Positions 35,795 through 44,099 of a stretch of DNA of 64,000 nt are shown piece by piece. Position 1 is the stretch's first letter. The number at the start of each line of letters is the position of its first letter. Made by a program: the position numbers and the translations under genes. The notes under the pieces are model-generated. The model was not told the DNA's origin, made no database searches, and worked only from the letters and a program-made list of their open reading frames with translations. Source of the stretch: Citrobacter braakii (GTDB lineage: Bacteria; Pseudomonadota; Gammaproteobacteria; Enterobacterales; Enterobacteriaceae); NCBI RefSeq assembly GCF_002075345.1, contig NZ_NAEW01000001.1, positions 773,850 to 837,849 on the forward strand, given 5' to 3'.

Positions 35795-37237
35795 ATGAAC
35801 ACAAACAACACGCAAGCCGCGGAACAACATGCGGCGAAACGACGCTGGTTGAATGCTCACGAAGAGGGGTATCACAAAGCGATGGGCAATCGACAGGTAC
35901 AAATGATCGCCATTGGCGGCGCAATTGGTACCGGGTTGTTTTTAGGGGCAGGCGCACGCCTGCAGATGGCCGGCCCGGCTTTGGCGCTGGTCTATCTGGT
36001 ATGCGGTATTTTTTCGTTCTTTATACTGCGCGCGCTCGGCGAACTGGTTTTACATCGCCCTTCCAGCGGTAGCTTCGTTTCCTACGCCCGTGAATTTTTA
36101 GGTGAGAAAGCCGCCTATGTGGCTGGCTGGATGTACTTCATCAACTGGGCGATGACCGGCATTGTCGATATCACCGCGGTGGCGTTGTATATGCACTACT
36201 GGGGCGCATTTGGCGACGTGCCGCAGTGGGTGTTTGCCCTCGGCGCGCTGGCTATTGTCGGTACCATGAACATGATCGGCGTGAAATGGTTCGCGGAGAT
36301 GGAGTTTTGGTTTGCGCTGGTTAAGGTACTGGCAATTGTGATTTTCCTGGTGGTAGGTACCGTTTTTTTAGGTACCGGAAAGCCGCTGGATGGTAACGCC
36401 ACGGGTTTTCACCTGATTACCGACAACGGCGGCTTCTTCCCGCATGGCCTGTTGCCTGCGCTGGTACTGGTACAGGGTGTGGTTTTCGCCTTTGCCTCTA
36501 TTGAACTGGTGGGTACCGCCGCCGGTGAGTGCAAAGATCCGCAAACGATGGTGCCGAAAGCAATCAATAGCGTTATCTGGCGTATTGGTCTGTTCTATGT
36601 GGGTTCTGTCGTGCTGCTGGTTCTGCTACTGCCCTGGAACGCCTATCAGGCGGGGCAAAGCCCGTTTGTGACCTTCTTTTCCAAACTGGGCGTGCCGTAC
36701 ATTGGCAGTATCATGAATATTGTGGTGCTCACCGCGGCGCTTTCCAGCCTTAACTCAGGGCTGTACTGCACCGGGCGTATTTTACGCTCCATGTCGATGG
36801 GCGGTTCGGCACCGAAATTCATGGCTAAAATGAGCCGTCAACAGGTGCCCTGGGCCGGGATCCTCGCCACGCTGGTCGTGTATGTCGTCGGGGTATTCCT
36901 GAACTATCTGGTGCCGTCACAGGTGTTTGAGATCGTGTTGAACTTCGCGTCACTGGGCATTATTGCATCGTGGGGATTTATCATGGTCTGTCAGATGCGT
37001 CTGCGCCGGGCCATAAAAGAAGGTAAAACGGCAGACGTCAGCTTTAAACTGCCGGGCGCACCGTTTACCTCGTGGTTAACGCTGCTGTTCCTGGTGAGCG
37101 TACTGGTATTGATGGCGTTTGACTATCCAAACGGCACCTATACCATCGCGTCATTACCGCTGATTGCCATCCTGCTGGTCGCGGGCTGGTTCGGCGTGCG
37201 TAAACGCGTTGCAGAGATCCACCGCACCGCGCCATAA
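35795..37237 (+). CDS. ansP: L-asparagine permease AnsP
   Basis: 12-helix amino acid/H+ symporter of the AAT family for asparagine uptake, 480 residues. The consensus motif GAIGTGLFLGAGARLQMAGP (about residues 42-61) and EFWFALVKVLAIV are intact. The E. coli protein has about 499 residues with an acidic cytoplasmic tail after AEIH; here it stops soon after that point (AEIHRTAP), so the tail is absent. This may be a lineage trait rather than damage, since all helices are present. AGGA lies 8 nt before the ATG. A strong terminator follows. Confidence 0.93.
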   Translation: MNTNNTQAAEQHAAKRRWLNAHEEGYHKAMGNRQVQMIAIGGAIGTGLFLGAGARLQMAGPALALVYLVCGIFSFFILRALGELVLHRPSSGSFVSYAREFLGEKAAYVAGWMYFINWAMTGIVDITAVALYMHYWGAFGDVPQWVFALGALAIVGTMNMIGVKWFAEMEFWFALVKVLAIVIFLVVGTVFLGTGKPLDGNATGFHLITDNGGFFPHGLLPALVLVQGVVFAFASIELVGTAAGECKDPQTMVPKAINSVIWRIGLFYVGSVVLLVLLLPWNAYQAGQSPFVTFFSKLGVPYIGSIMNIVVLTAALSSLNSGLYCTGRILRSMSMGGSAPKFMAKMSRQQVPWAGILATLVVYVVGVFLNYLVPSQVFEIVLNFASLGIIASWGFIMVCQMRLRRAIKEGKTADVSFKLPGAPFTSWLTLLFLVSVLVLMAFDYPNGTYTIASLPLIAILLVAGWFGVRKRVAEIHRTAP

Positions 37238-37241
37238 CGGC

Positions 37242-37280
37242 AGAAGGCCTGACAGGTTAATCCTTCAGGCCTTCTTTTTT
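37242..37280 (+). terminator. Terminator of ansP
   Basis: AGAAGGCCTGA (37242-37252) pairs with TCAGGCCTTCT and is followed by six T. It lies directly against the end of the convergent lipoprotein gene and may serve both. Confidence 0.9.
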
Positions 37281-37500
37281 AGTTCGCTTCAATCAACTGC
37301 GCTACGTCGTTGCTGTTAATTTCCCGCGCATTCCCATCCTGATCGGTATAGCTGGTCATTCCCGTGTCTTTATCCAGTTTTGGCTTACCCTGGGTGGTGA
37401 TGGTTTGTCCGCTTTTGGTCGTCATGACGTAATCGGTGGTGCATCCTGCCAATGTAAACAGCATTACGCCTGCACAAAGACAGATAAATGGCTTTTTCAT
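37279..37500 (-). CDS. Small lipoprotein, YgdI/YgdR (DUF903) family
   Basis: 73-residue lipoprotein. The signal peptide ends in lipobox LAGC with Cys20, followed by the DUF903 SH3-like domain (DYVMTTKSGQTITTQGKPKL, then a DTGMTSYTDQDG segment). Asn/Thr rather than Asp follow the Cys, so outer-membrane sorting is expected. The equivalent gene in Salmonella also follows ansP. Function unknown. Confidence 0.85.
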   Translation of the reverse strand: MKKPFICLCAGVMLFTLAGCTTDYVMTTKSGQTITTQGKPKLDKDTGMTSYTDQDGNAREINSNDVAQLIEAN

Positions 37501-37636
37501 GGTATTCCCGTGTTATTCAGTTAGCCGTTGAGGGCGTAGTGTAAGTCCCTGAAGTAGGTCAGGCTACTGGCGGGGTGTAACGAGGCGTATCGGGGGATTT
37601 ACAGAAGTGACAGGAGGGGTTTCCCCCTCCGGTTAA

Positions 37637-38698
37637 TTACAGCGCAATACGAATAACATCGTCCGGCTGGGTGGCTTCCTGCTCGCGGGTGGACTTCTGT
37701 TTCACGCTAACGTACAGGGTTTTACCGTCGGCGGAGAGCGCCAGGCTATTCGGGAATGTTGGGGTCTCGAACGTTTTAACGACTTTATAGCTTTTCGCGT
37801 CGATCACGCTCACTTTGCCGGCCTGACGATGGGTCACGTAGGCCTCGTTACGCGCCGGGTTAAACAGCACGGCCAGGGATTCCGGCGCGGCGACTTTTGC
37901 CAGGACGTTGCCATTACGTGTGTCGATTACCAGCACTTCCGCCGCTTTAGAGTCGGTGACAAAGGCGCGATTGCCCGCCGTGTCCAGACTCAGGTTGATG
38001 AAGAAATGCTCTTTTCCATCATCCAGCAGCTTTTTACGGCTGAGAATTTTGTTGGTGGTGGTATCGATGGTGATGAATTCACCGTCCGCATTGGCGGTGT
38101 ACAGGCGTTTAGCCTTGCTGTCGACAGCCAGAGCGGTGCTCATTTTGCCGGTATTTTGAATGGTGTCCTTCAATGTAATGGCATCACCGTCCACCACCCA
38201 AATCACGCTCTCTTTACCAATACCGCTAATGTATACCGTGTTGGTGGCGTCATCGGCGACCAGCTCACGCGGCTGCAGTGGGCGAACGTCTTCAGAACGC
38301 TTACGCGCATCCAGCACCAGACGTCCTTTCACCGCGCCCGTTTTGGCATCCATTGCCGTCACCGCGCTGTTTACCGTGTTGCCGAACCACAGCGTTTGCG
38401 TGGCGTTGTTGATGGTGGCGCCAAACGGTTTGAGATCGTTATGAATAACCTGAGTCACTTCGAGGGTGACCGGGTCAAGACGGTAAACCACCCCGCCGGT
38501 ATCCAGTTTGCGGCTCTGCGAAGTCGCCAGCCACAGCGCGTTCTCTTGCTGGCTGTATGCCATTTCATAGGCGCCTTTGCCCACGGCTTTGCGCAGCAGT
38601 TCTTCTGCAGCCTGCGTAGTAAAAGATGATGCAACGAGCAGTGAACCTAACAGTAAAGAACCACGCAGACGCGGCGAAAACAGATGACGTAAAGACAT
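37637..38698 (-). CDS. yncE: Periplasmic beta-propeller protein YncE
   Basis: 353 residues with a signal peptide (cleavage about residue 30, SFTTQA). Seven WD40/YVTN-type repeats follow, for example KLDTGGVVYRLDPVTLEV, NGNVLAKVAAPESLAVLFNP and AGKVSVIDAKSYKVVKTF. E. coli YncE binds single-stranded DNA in vitro and is iron/Fur-responsive. It is divergent from the TonB-dependent receptor gene pqqU, with a Fur box between. Confidence 0.93.
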   Translation of the reverse strand: MSLRHLFSPRLRGSLLLGSLLVASSFTTQAAEELLRKAVGKGAYEMAYSQQENALWLATSQSRKLDTGGVVYRLDPVTLEVTQVIHNDLKPFGATINNATQTLWFGNTVNSAVTAMDAKTGAVKGRLVLDARKRSEDVRPLQPRELVADDATNTVYISGIGKESVIWVVDGDAITLKDTIQNTGKMSTALAVDSKAKRLYTANADGEFITIDTTTNKILSRKKLLDDGKEHFFINLSLDTAGNRAFVTDSKAAEVLVIDTRNGNVLAKVAAPESLAVLFNPARNEAYVTHRQAGKVSVIDAKSYKVVKTFETPTFPNSLALSADGKTLYVSVKQKSTREQEATQPDDVIRIAL

Positions 38699-38781
38699 GA
38701 CGACTCCCTTTGATAAATTCGTTTGTTACTGCTTCACATAGCTTCAATGAGCAAAATCATGGTTTTGCCTTTTTTAGGAAT

Positions 38782-38800
38782 GAGAATAGTAATCATTATT
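38782..38800. promoter_or_regulatory. Fur box between yncE and pqqU
   Basis: GAGAATAGTAATCATTATT matches the 19-bp Fur consensus GATAATGATAATCATTATC at 15 positions. It is placed in the divergent region so that both yncE and pqqU could be repressed by Fur-iron. Confidence 0.75.
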
Positions 38801-38957
38801 CATCTCAAAGTGGAGCACTTCTTCACATATTGACTACAATCGTTGTCATTGCCCGAAAATTAGCGCAATTCAGCAGCGCTAAAATTCATCTTTTATAAAA
38901 AAATTCACGCGCTTATCGCCGGTTTTACGGCGTAAGCATCATTAACTGGCCTTGTTC

Positions 38958-41078
38958 ATGACGATTTTTTCAGCCCGCTACACTGCACTTCCTGTTTCTT
39001 TACTGCCTGTCTTCCTCTCGCCTTATGCCGTGGCAGAAAGTGAGATAAACGATCAAACGCTGATCGTTAGCGCGACACCACAGTCCGTTTCTGAACTGGA
39101 CACCCCTGCCGCCGTCAGCGTCGTTGACGGAGAAGATATGCGTCTGGCAACGCCGCGAATTAATCTGTCTGAATCCCTGACCAGCGTCCCTGGGCTACAG
39201 GTGCAAAATCGGCAAAACTACGCCCAGGATCTCCAGTTGTCGATTCGCGGATTTGGTTCGCGAACCACTTATGGCATCCGCGGCATTCGTTTGTATGTCG
39301 ACGGGATCCCGGCAACCATGCCGGATGGGCAGGGTCAAACATCCAACATTGATATCAGCAGCGTACAAAATATTGAGGTTTTACGCGGCCCCTTCTCTGC
39401 TCTGTATGGCAATGCGTCTGGTGGAGTGATAAATGTCAGCACTGAAACGGGACATGAGCCGCCAACCATTGAAGCCAGCAGTTATTACGGCAGTTTTGGC
39501 AGTTGGCGCTACGGGTTAAAAGCAACGGGCGCACTGGGCGATGGCACACAGCGAGGGGATGTGGATTACACCGTTTCCACAACCCGGTTTACTACCCATG
39601 GTTATCGCGATCGCAGCAGCGCCCAAAAAAATCTGGCCAATGCCAAACTGGGCGTGCGCATGGACGATACGAGCAAACTAACCCTGATTTTCAATAGCGT
39701 AGAGAGTAAAGCTGACGATCCTGGTGGTCTTACCGAGTCGGAGTGGCAGGCCAATCCGCAGCAATCTCCCCGCGCTGAGCAATACAACACGCGAAAAACC
39801 ATCAAGCAGACCCAGGCGGGGTTGCGCTATGAACGCCAGCTTAGCGCGAAGGATGATATCAGCATCATGACCTATGCGGGGGAGCGTGAAACCACTCAGT
39901 ATCAGTCGATCCCGATGGCCCCGCAGTTAAAACCCTCTCATGCCGGAGGCGTTATTACCCTGCAACGTCATTATCAAGGGATAGACAACCGCTGGACTCA
40001 CCGTGGCGAACTGGGCATACCCGTGACCTTCACCACCGGTCTGAATTACGAAAACCTGAGCGAAAGCCGTAAAGGCTACAACAACTTTCGCCTTGATGAT
40101 GGCGTGCCAGAATATGGTCAGAAAGGCGACTTACGACGTAACGAACGTAACCTGATGTGGAATGTCGATCCCTATCTGCAAACCCAGTGGCAATTAACGC
40201 AGAAACTCTCGCTGGATGCCGGGGTTCGCTACAGTTCGGTGTGGTTTGATTCTAACGATCGCTATATTACGCCTGGTAACGCAGATGACAGCGGTGACGT
40301 CAGCTATCACCAGTGGTTACCTGCCGGATCGTTAAAATACGCCATCACCGATGCCTGGAACGTCTACCTGGCCGCGGGACGCGGGTTCGAAACGCCCACC
40401 ATCAACGAGTTGTCTTATCGCTCCGACGGCCAAAGTGGGATGAATTTTGACCTACAGCCTTCCACAAACGATACCGTGGAAATCGGCAGTAAAACGCGTA
40501 TCGGCGATGGGCTGTTTACCGCAGCGCTATTCCAGACCGATACCGATGACGAGATCGTGGTTGACAGCAGTAGCGGCGGGCGGACAACCTACAAAAACGC
40601 TGGAAAAACTCGCCGTCAGGGAGGTGAGTTATCCTGGGACCAACGCTTTGCCGCAAGCTGGCGCGTAAAAGCTGCATGGACCTGGCTGGATGCGACCTAC
40701 CGCAGCAACGTCTGTGGCGATCAAAACTGCAACGGCAACCGCCTGCCTGGCATTGCGCAAAACATGGGATTTGCTTCGCTGGGCTACGTGCCTGATGAAG
40801 GTTGGTATGCGGGAACTGATGTTCGTTATATGAGCAACATTATGGCCAATGATGAAAATACGGCGCAAGCCCCGTCCTATACCGTAGTGGGTTTAAATAC
40901 CGGCTATAAATTTTATTACCGCAGTCTGATGATCGACCTGTTCGGTCGGGTGGATAATCTGTTTGATAAGTCCTACGTCGGTTCGGTGATAGTGAATGAG
41001 GCAAATGGTCGATATTACGAACCGGCGCCAGGACGAAACTATGGCGTAGGGATTAATCTGGCCTGGCGTTTTGAGTAA
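38958..41078 (+). CDS. pqqU: TonB-dependent receptor for pyrroloquinoline quinone (PqqU/YncD)
   Basis: 706-residue outer-membrane receptor; the E. coli orthologue imports the redox cofactor PQQ and is also a phage receptor. A signal peptide is followed by a TonB-box region (DQTLIVSA), the plug domain (VPGLQVQNRQNYAQDLQLSI, then RGPFSALYGNASGGVINV) and a 22-strand barrel ending GINLAWRFE. I use ATG 38958; an in-frame TTG precedes it at 38952 and neither has a strong ribosome site. No PQQ-dependent dehydrogenase is nearby. Confidence 0.92.
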   Translation: MTIFSARYTALPVSLLPVFLSPYAVAESEINDQTLIVSATPQSVSELDTPAAVSVVDGEDMRLATPRINLSESLTSVPGLQVQNRQNYAQDLQLSIRGFGSRTTYGIRGIRLYVDGIPATMPDGQGQTSNIDISSVQNIEVLRGPFSALYGNASGGVINVSTETGHEPPTIEASSYYGSFGSWRYGLKATGALGDGTQRGDVDYTVSTTRFTTHGYRDRSSAQKNLANAKLGVRMDDTSKLTLIFNSVESKADDPGGLTESEWQANPQQSPRAEQYNTRKTIKQTQAGLRYERQLSAKDDISIMTYAGERETTQYQSIPMAPQLKPSHAGGVITLQRHYQGIDNRWTHRGELGIPVTFTTGLNYENLSESRKGYNNFRLDDGVPEYGQKGDLRRNERNLMWNVDPYLQTQWQLTQKLSLDAGVRYSSVWFDSNDRYITPGNADDSGDVSYHQWLPAGSLKYAITDAWNVYLAAGRGFETPTINELSYRSDGQSGMNFDLQPSTNDTVEIGSKTRIGDGLFTAALFQTDTDDEIVVDSSSGGRTTYKNAGKTRRQGGELSWDQRFAASWRVKAAWTWLDATYRSNVCGDQNCNGNRLPGIAQNMGFASLGYVPDEGWYAGTDVRYMSNIMANDENTAQAPSYTVVGLNTGYKFYYRSLMIDLFGRVDNLFDKSYVGSVIVNEANGRYYEPAPGRNYGVGINLAWRFE

Positions 41079-41108
41079 CACTGGCGGGAATGACTCCCGC
41101 CATCCGTT

Positions 41109-42146
41109 TTACGCATCGTCTGCAAGACGAATCACCACTTTACCGAAGTTTTTGCCCGTCAGCAGGCCGATAAAGGTCTGCGGCGCATTTTCCAGACCGT
41201 CGGTGATTTGCTCGCGGTAATGGATTTTGCCCTCTTTAACCCAGCGCCCCATCTCCCGCTGAAACTCCTGAATACGGTGACCATAATCCTGACCAATGAT
41301 AAAGCCCTGCATCCGGATACGCTTTTTCAGTAGCGTTGCCATCAGCAAAGGTAATCTATCGGGTCCGCCTGGAAGCGATGTGGCGTTGTAACCGCTGACC
41401 AGTCCGCACAGCGGAATGCGCGCAGAGGTATTGAGCAATGGCAAAACGGCGTCAAATACCTTGCCGCCAACGTTTTCGTAGTAAATATCGATCCCCTGCG
41501 GACAGGCTTTTGCCAGCTGTTGCGCAAAATCTTGTGCATGGTGATCGAGGCAGAGATCAAAGCCTAATACCTCGGTGGCATGTCGGCATTTCTCTGCCCC
41601 GCCTGCAACCCCGATCACCCGGCAGCCTTTGAGCTTACCAATCTGCCCTACCGTTGCGCCAACCGGGCCGGTGGCGGCGGCCACAACCAGCGTTTCCCCC
41701 GCTTTTGGCTGACCGATATCCAGCAGCCCCATATAAGCAGTAAATCCTGGCATCCCCATCACTCCCAGCGCCCAGGAGGGATGTTCGGGATTATCGCCAA
41801 GCTTCACCAGCCCGTTACCGTCGGAGATGTCATAGTCCTGCCAGCCGCTGTAGCTCAGCACCCACTCGCCAGGCTGGTAATCAGGATGGTTGGAGGACAC
41901 CACGCGACTCACGGTCCCGCCAACCATCACGCCGCCAATCTCTACCGGCGGGGAGTAAGACGGCTCATCGCTCATGCGTCCACGCATGTAGGGATCGAGG
42001 GAAAGAAAAATGGTGCGCAGCAAAACCTGGCCTTCACCCGGCGTTGCCACCTCATCGTCTTCAAGACGGAAGTTTTCCGGGACCGGCGCGCCATGCGGGC
42101 GGGAAGCCAGTACCCAGCGGCGATTGCGATTAGTCTGTTGACCCAT
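41109..42146 (-). CDS. curA: NADPH-dependent curcumin/alkenal reductase CurA
   Basis: 345-residue MDR-superfamily reductase of the leukotriene B4 12-hydroxydehydrogenase type. The E. coli orthologue reduces curcumin and other enones with NADPH. The Rossmann motif is AAATGPVGATVGQIGK (about residues 150-165). The start at 42146 has GAGGAG upstream and matches the E. coli N-terminus (MGQQTNRNRRWVLASRP). It is preceded at 58 bp by an XRE-cupin regulator gene on the same strand, which probably forms a transcription unit with it. Confidence 0.93.
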   Translation of the reverse strand: MGQQTNRNRRWVLASRPHGAPVPENFRLEDDEVATPGEGQVLLRTIFLSLDPYMRGRMSDEPSYSPPVEIGGVMVGGTVSRVVSSNHPDYQPGEWVLSYSGWQDYDISDGNGLVKLGDNPEHPSWALGVMGMPGFTAYMGLLDIGQPKAGETLVVAAATGPVGATVGQIGKLKGCRVIGVAGGAEKCRHATEVLGFDLCLDHHAQDFAQQLAKACPQGIDIYYENVGGKVFDAVLPLLNTSARIPLCGLVSGYNATSLPGGPDRLPLLMATLLKKRIRMQGFIIGQDYGHRIQEFQREMGRWVKEGKIHYREQITDGLENAPQTFIGLLTGKNFGKVVIRLADDA

Positions 42147-42204
42147 GATGTGCTCCTCTGCTTTTGGCATGATTCCATCAATAGTAGCAGCCTGTGTCCG
42201 CCAG

Positions 42205-42780
42205 TTAGCTGACGACATGATTTAACCGCACAACCAGGTAAACGCAGGGGTGTGCGGTTTCATTGATAAACCGACAATCATTCGGTGGGCCAAGCTCCAG
42301 GCAATCGCCAGCCCGCATTTCATGACGCACGTCCCCTTCCACAAAGACCAATTCCCCCTGCTGTAGCCAGATAAGTTGTCTTGCCTGCACGTAGGAAGAG
42401 GCTGGCATCGGGATATCGCTTCCGGCAGGCAATTCTATCTGCACCAGATCAATAGGCAGATCGCTGCGCGGTGAAACGTGGCGGCGCAGATAGTGGCTTT
42501 GCGGGTCGTGCCAGACAGGCTGATCAGCGAAGCGCAGCAGCTTGCCCTCCTGCATTTCGGCCCGCGCCATCAGCATAGACATGCTGATACCAAAGGCACC
42601 GGAGAGCCTGCCCAGCAGCGTGGCCGTAGGGCTGCTCTCACCGCGCTCTATTTTATGGATCATCGCCCGCGACACGCCTGCGCGTTCAGCGAGTTCCGTC
42701 AGAGACCAGCCGCGAGACTCCCGCTCAATGCGAATTCTTGCACCGATCCGTTGATTTATGCTGTCTTCAATAGTATTCAT
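42205..42780 (-). CDS. XRE-family regulator with C-terminal cupin
   Basis: 191 residues: N-terminal Cro/CI helix-turn-helix (LTELAERAGVSRAMIHKIERG, about 27-47), then a cupin domain (LPAGSDIPMP...LIWLQQGELVFVEGDVRHEMRAGDCLELGP, about 115-170) that may sense a small molecule. It is divergent from mnaT with only 37 bp between, and a palindrome overlaps its own start codon. It probably regulates itself, curA downstream and mnaT opposite. Ligand unknown. Confidence 0.85.
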   Translation of the reverse strand: MNTIEDSINQRIGARIRIERESRGWSLTELAERAGVSRAMIHKIERGESSPTATLLGRLSGAFGISMSMLMARAEMQEGKLLRFADQPVWHDPQSHYLRRHVSPRSDLPIDLVQIELPAGSDIPMPASSYVQARQLIWLQQGELVFVEGDVRHEMRAGDCLELGPPNDCRFINETAHPCVYLVVRLNHVVS

Positions 42781-42792
42781 ATTGTAATACTA
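42771..42792. promoter_or_regulatory. Palindrome overlapping the XRE regulator start
   Basis: TAGTATT (42771-42777) and AATACTA (42786-42792) form a perfect 7-bp inverted repeat with an 8-nt spacer. The palindrome covers the start codon of the XRE-cupin gene and the promoter region of mnaT. A likely operator for the regulator. Confidence 0.55.
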
Positions 42793-42817
42793 TAGTGAAC
42801 AACCCCTGAGGTTCAAC

Positions 42818-43336
42818 ATGTCCATTCGATTTGCCAGCAAAGAAGACTGTGCCGCCATTGCAGAAATCTACAACCACGCGGTACTGCATACGGCGGCTAT
42901 CTGGAACGATCAAACGGTCGATGCCGAAAACCGTATCTCATGGTATCAAGCCCGCCAGTTGATGGGCTATCCGGTGCTGGTGAGTGAAGAGAATGGCGTA
43001 ATTACAGGGTACGCCTCCTTTGGCGACTGGCGTAACTTTGATGGATTCCGTCATACCGTTGAACATTCGGTATATGTCCATCCTGCTCATCAGGGTAAAG
43101 GCCTGGGACGAGCGCTGCTCAGCAGACTGATAGAAGAAGCCCGCGCGTGCGGCAAACATGTGATGGTTGCGGGCATTGAGTCTCAGAATCAGGCGTCGCT
43201 GCATCTGCACAGTACGCTGGGTTTTAAAACCACCGCGCAAATGCCACAGGTTGGCACGAAATTTGGGCGCTGGCTGGATCTGACTTTTATGCAGTTGCAG
43301 TTAGACGATCGCCGCGAACCGGATGCCAGCAGATGA
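42818..43336 (+). CDS. mnaT: L-amino acid N-acyltransferase MnaT (YncA)
   Basis: 172-residue GNAT acetyltransferase. The E. coli enzyme acetylates methionine sulfone/sulfoximine-type amino acids and gives resistance to phosphinothricin-like inhibitors. Acetyl-CoA motif VHPAHQGKGLGRALLSRLIEEA lies near residues 88-109, with motif B AGIESQNQASLHLHSTLGF after it. It overlaps ydcZ by 4 nt (ATGA). Confidence 0.92.
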   Translation: MSIRFASKEDCAAIAEIYNHAVLHTAAIWNDQTVDAENRISWYQARQLMGYPVLVSEENGVITGYASFGDWRNFDGFRHTVEHSVYVHPAHQGKGLGRALLSRLIEEARACGKHVMVAGIESQNQASLHLHSTLGFKTTAQMPQVGTKFGRWLDLTFMQLQLDDRREPDASR

Positions 43337-43782
43337 ACCAGACGCTAACCCTCTCCTTTCTGATTGCCGCAGGTATTGGTCTGGTGGTGCAAAATACCTT
43401 GATGGTACGCATCACGCAGACGTCCTCGACGATCCTCATCGCCATGTTACTTAACTCGCTGGTCGGGATCGTGCTGTTTGTCAGCATACTGTGGTTTAAG
43501 CAAGGTATGGCGGGGTTTGGGGAACTGGTTTCCAACGTGCGCTGGTGGACGCTAATCCCTGGCTTGCTGGGATCGTTCTTTGTTTTTGCCAGCATCAGTG
43601 GATACCAAAATGTGGGTGCAGCAACCACTATCGCGGTGCTGGTGGCCAGCCAGTTAATCGGCGGACTGGTGCTGGATATTCTGCGCAGTCATGGCGTGCC
43701 GCTGCGGGCGTTGGTGGGGCCGGTCTGCGGCGCGGTGCTGCTGGTTGTTGGGGCTTGGCTGGTGGCGAGACGTTCGTTTTAA
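43333..43782 (+). CDS. ydcZ: DUF606 / DMT-type inner membrane protein YdcZ
   Basis: 149-residue membrane protein with about five hydrophobic helices, a half-size member of the drug/metabolite transporter clan (DMT2). It nearly matches E. coli YdcZ (LTLSFLIAAGIGLVVQNTLM; SGYQNVGAATTIAVLVASQL). Translational coupling with mnaT suggests export of an acetylated amino acid, but that is inference. A REP element follows. Confidence 0.9.
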   Translation: MNQTLTLSFLIAAGIGLVVQNTLMVRITQTSSTILIAMLLNSLVGIVLFVSILWFKQGMAGFGELVSNVRWWTLIPGLLGSFFVFASISGYQNVGAATTIAVLVASQLIGGLVLDILRSHGVPLRALVGPVCGAVLLVVGAWLVARRSF

Positions 43783-43787
43783 TTGCG

Positions 43788-43819
43788 CTTATCCGGCCTG
43801 AACATGCAGGCCGGATAAG
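43788..43819. repeat. REP element after ydcZ
   Basis: Perfect 13-bp inverted repeat CTTATCCGGCCTG/CAGGCCGGATAAG with a 6-nt loop, between convergent ydcZ and ydcY. Confidence 0.85.
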
Positions 43820-43848
43820 GTGTTACTTCGCCATCTGGCAACAACGAA

Positions 43849-44082
43849 TTAAAGGATTGTGCCGCCTTTGGTCAACTGTTCGCGACGGGTTTCCATATCC
43901 TCTTTATGCTGACGGCCATGATGTGCGATAGCCGTACGCAAACGCTGTTGCTGGTTGTAACGTTCTTCCCGGCTCAGCACGACATCATCGCTGAGTTCAA
44001 TCAGCAATTCATTCATATGCGTAATGACGCTCTCTTCAATGGCGGCATCAACACGTGCGCTGACCTCATCCAGATGCGACAT
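43849..44082 (-). CDS. ydcY: DUF2526 protein YdcY
   Basis: 77-residue cytoplasmic helical protein (MSHLDEVSARVDAAIEESVI; LTKGGTIL at the end), nearly identical to E. coli YdcY. Function unknown. It lies 17 bp downstream of a DppA-like binding protein gene on the same strand and may be cotranscribed with it. Confidence 0.88.
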   Translation of the reverse strand: MSHLDEVSARVDAAIEESVITHMNELLIELSDDVVLSREERYNQQQRLRTAIAHHGRQHKEDMETRREQLTKGGTIL

Positions 44083-44099
44083 AACCTCTCCTTAACTCA

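Noticed and set aside
37829..38629. Antisense frame of 266 codons opposite yncE
   Set aside because: yncE is clearly the coding strand, with signal peptide and repeats; no support for the reverse frame.
10053..43819. Recurring GCCGGATAAGGCG-type palindromes as a possible CRISPR or phage-related repeat
   Set aside because: They are scattered single copies at gene ends with REP structure, not regularly spaced arrays.
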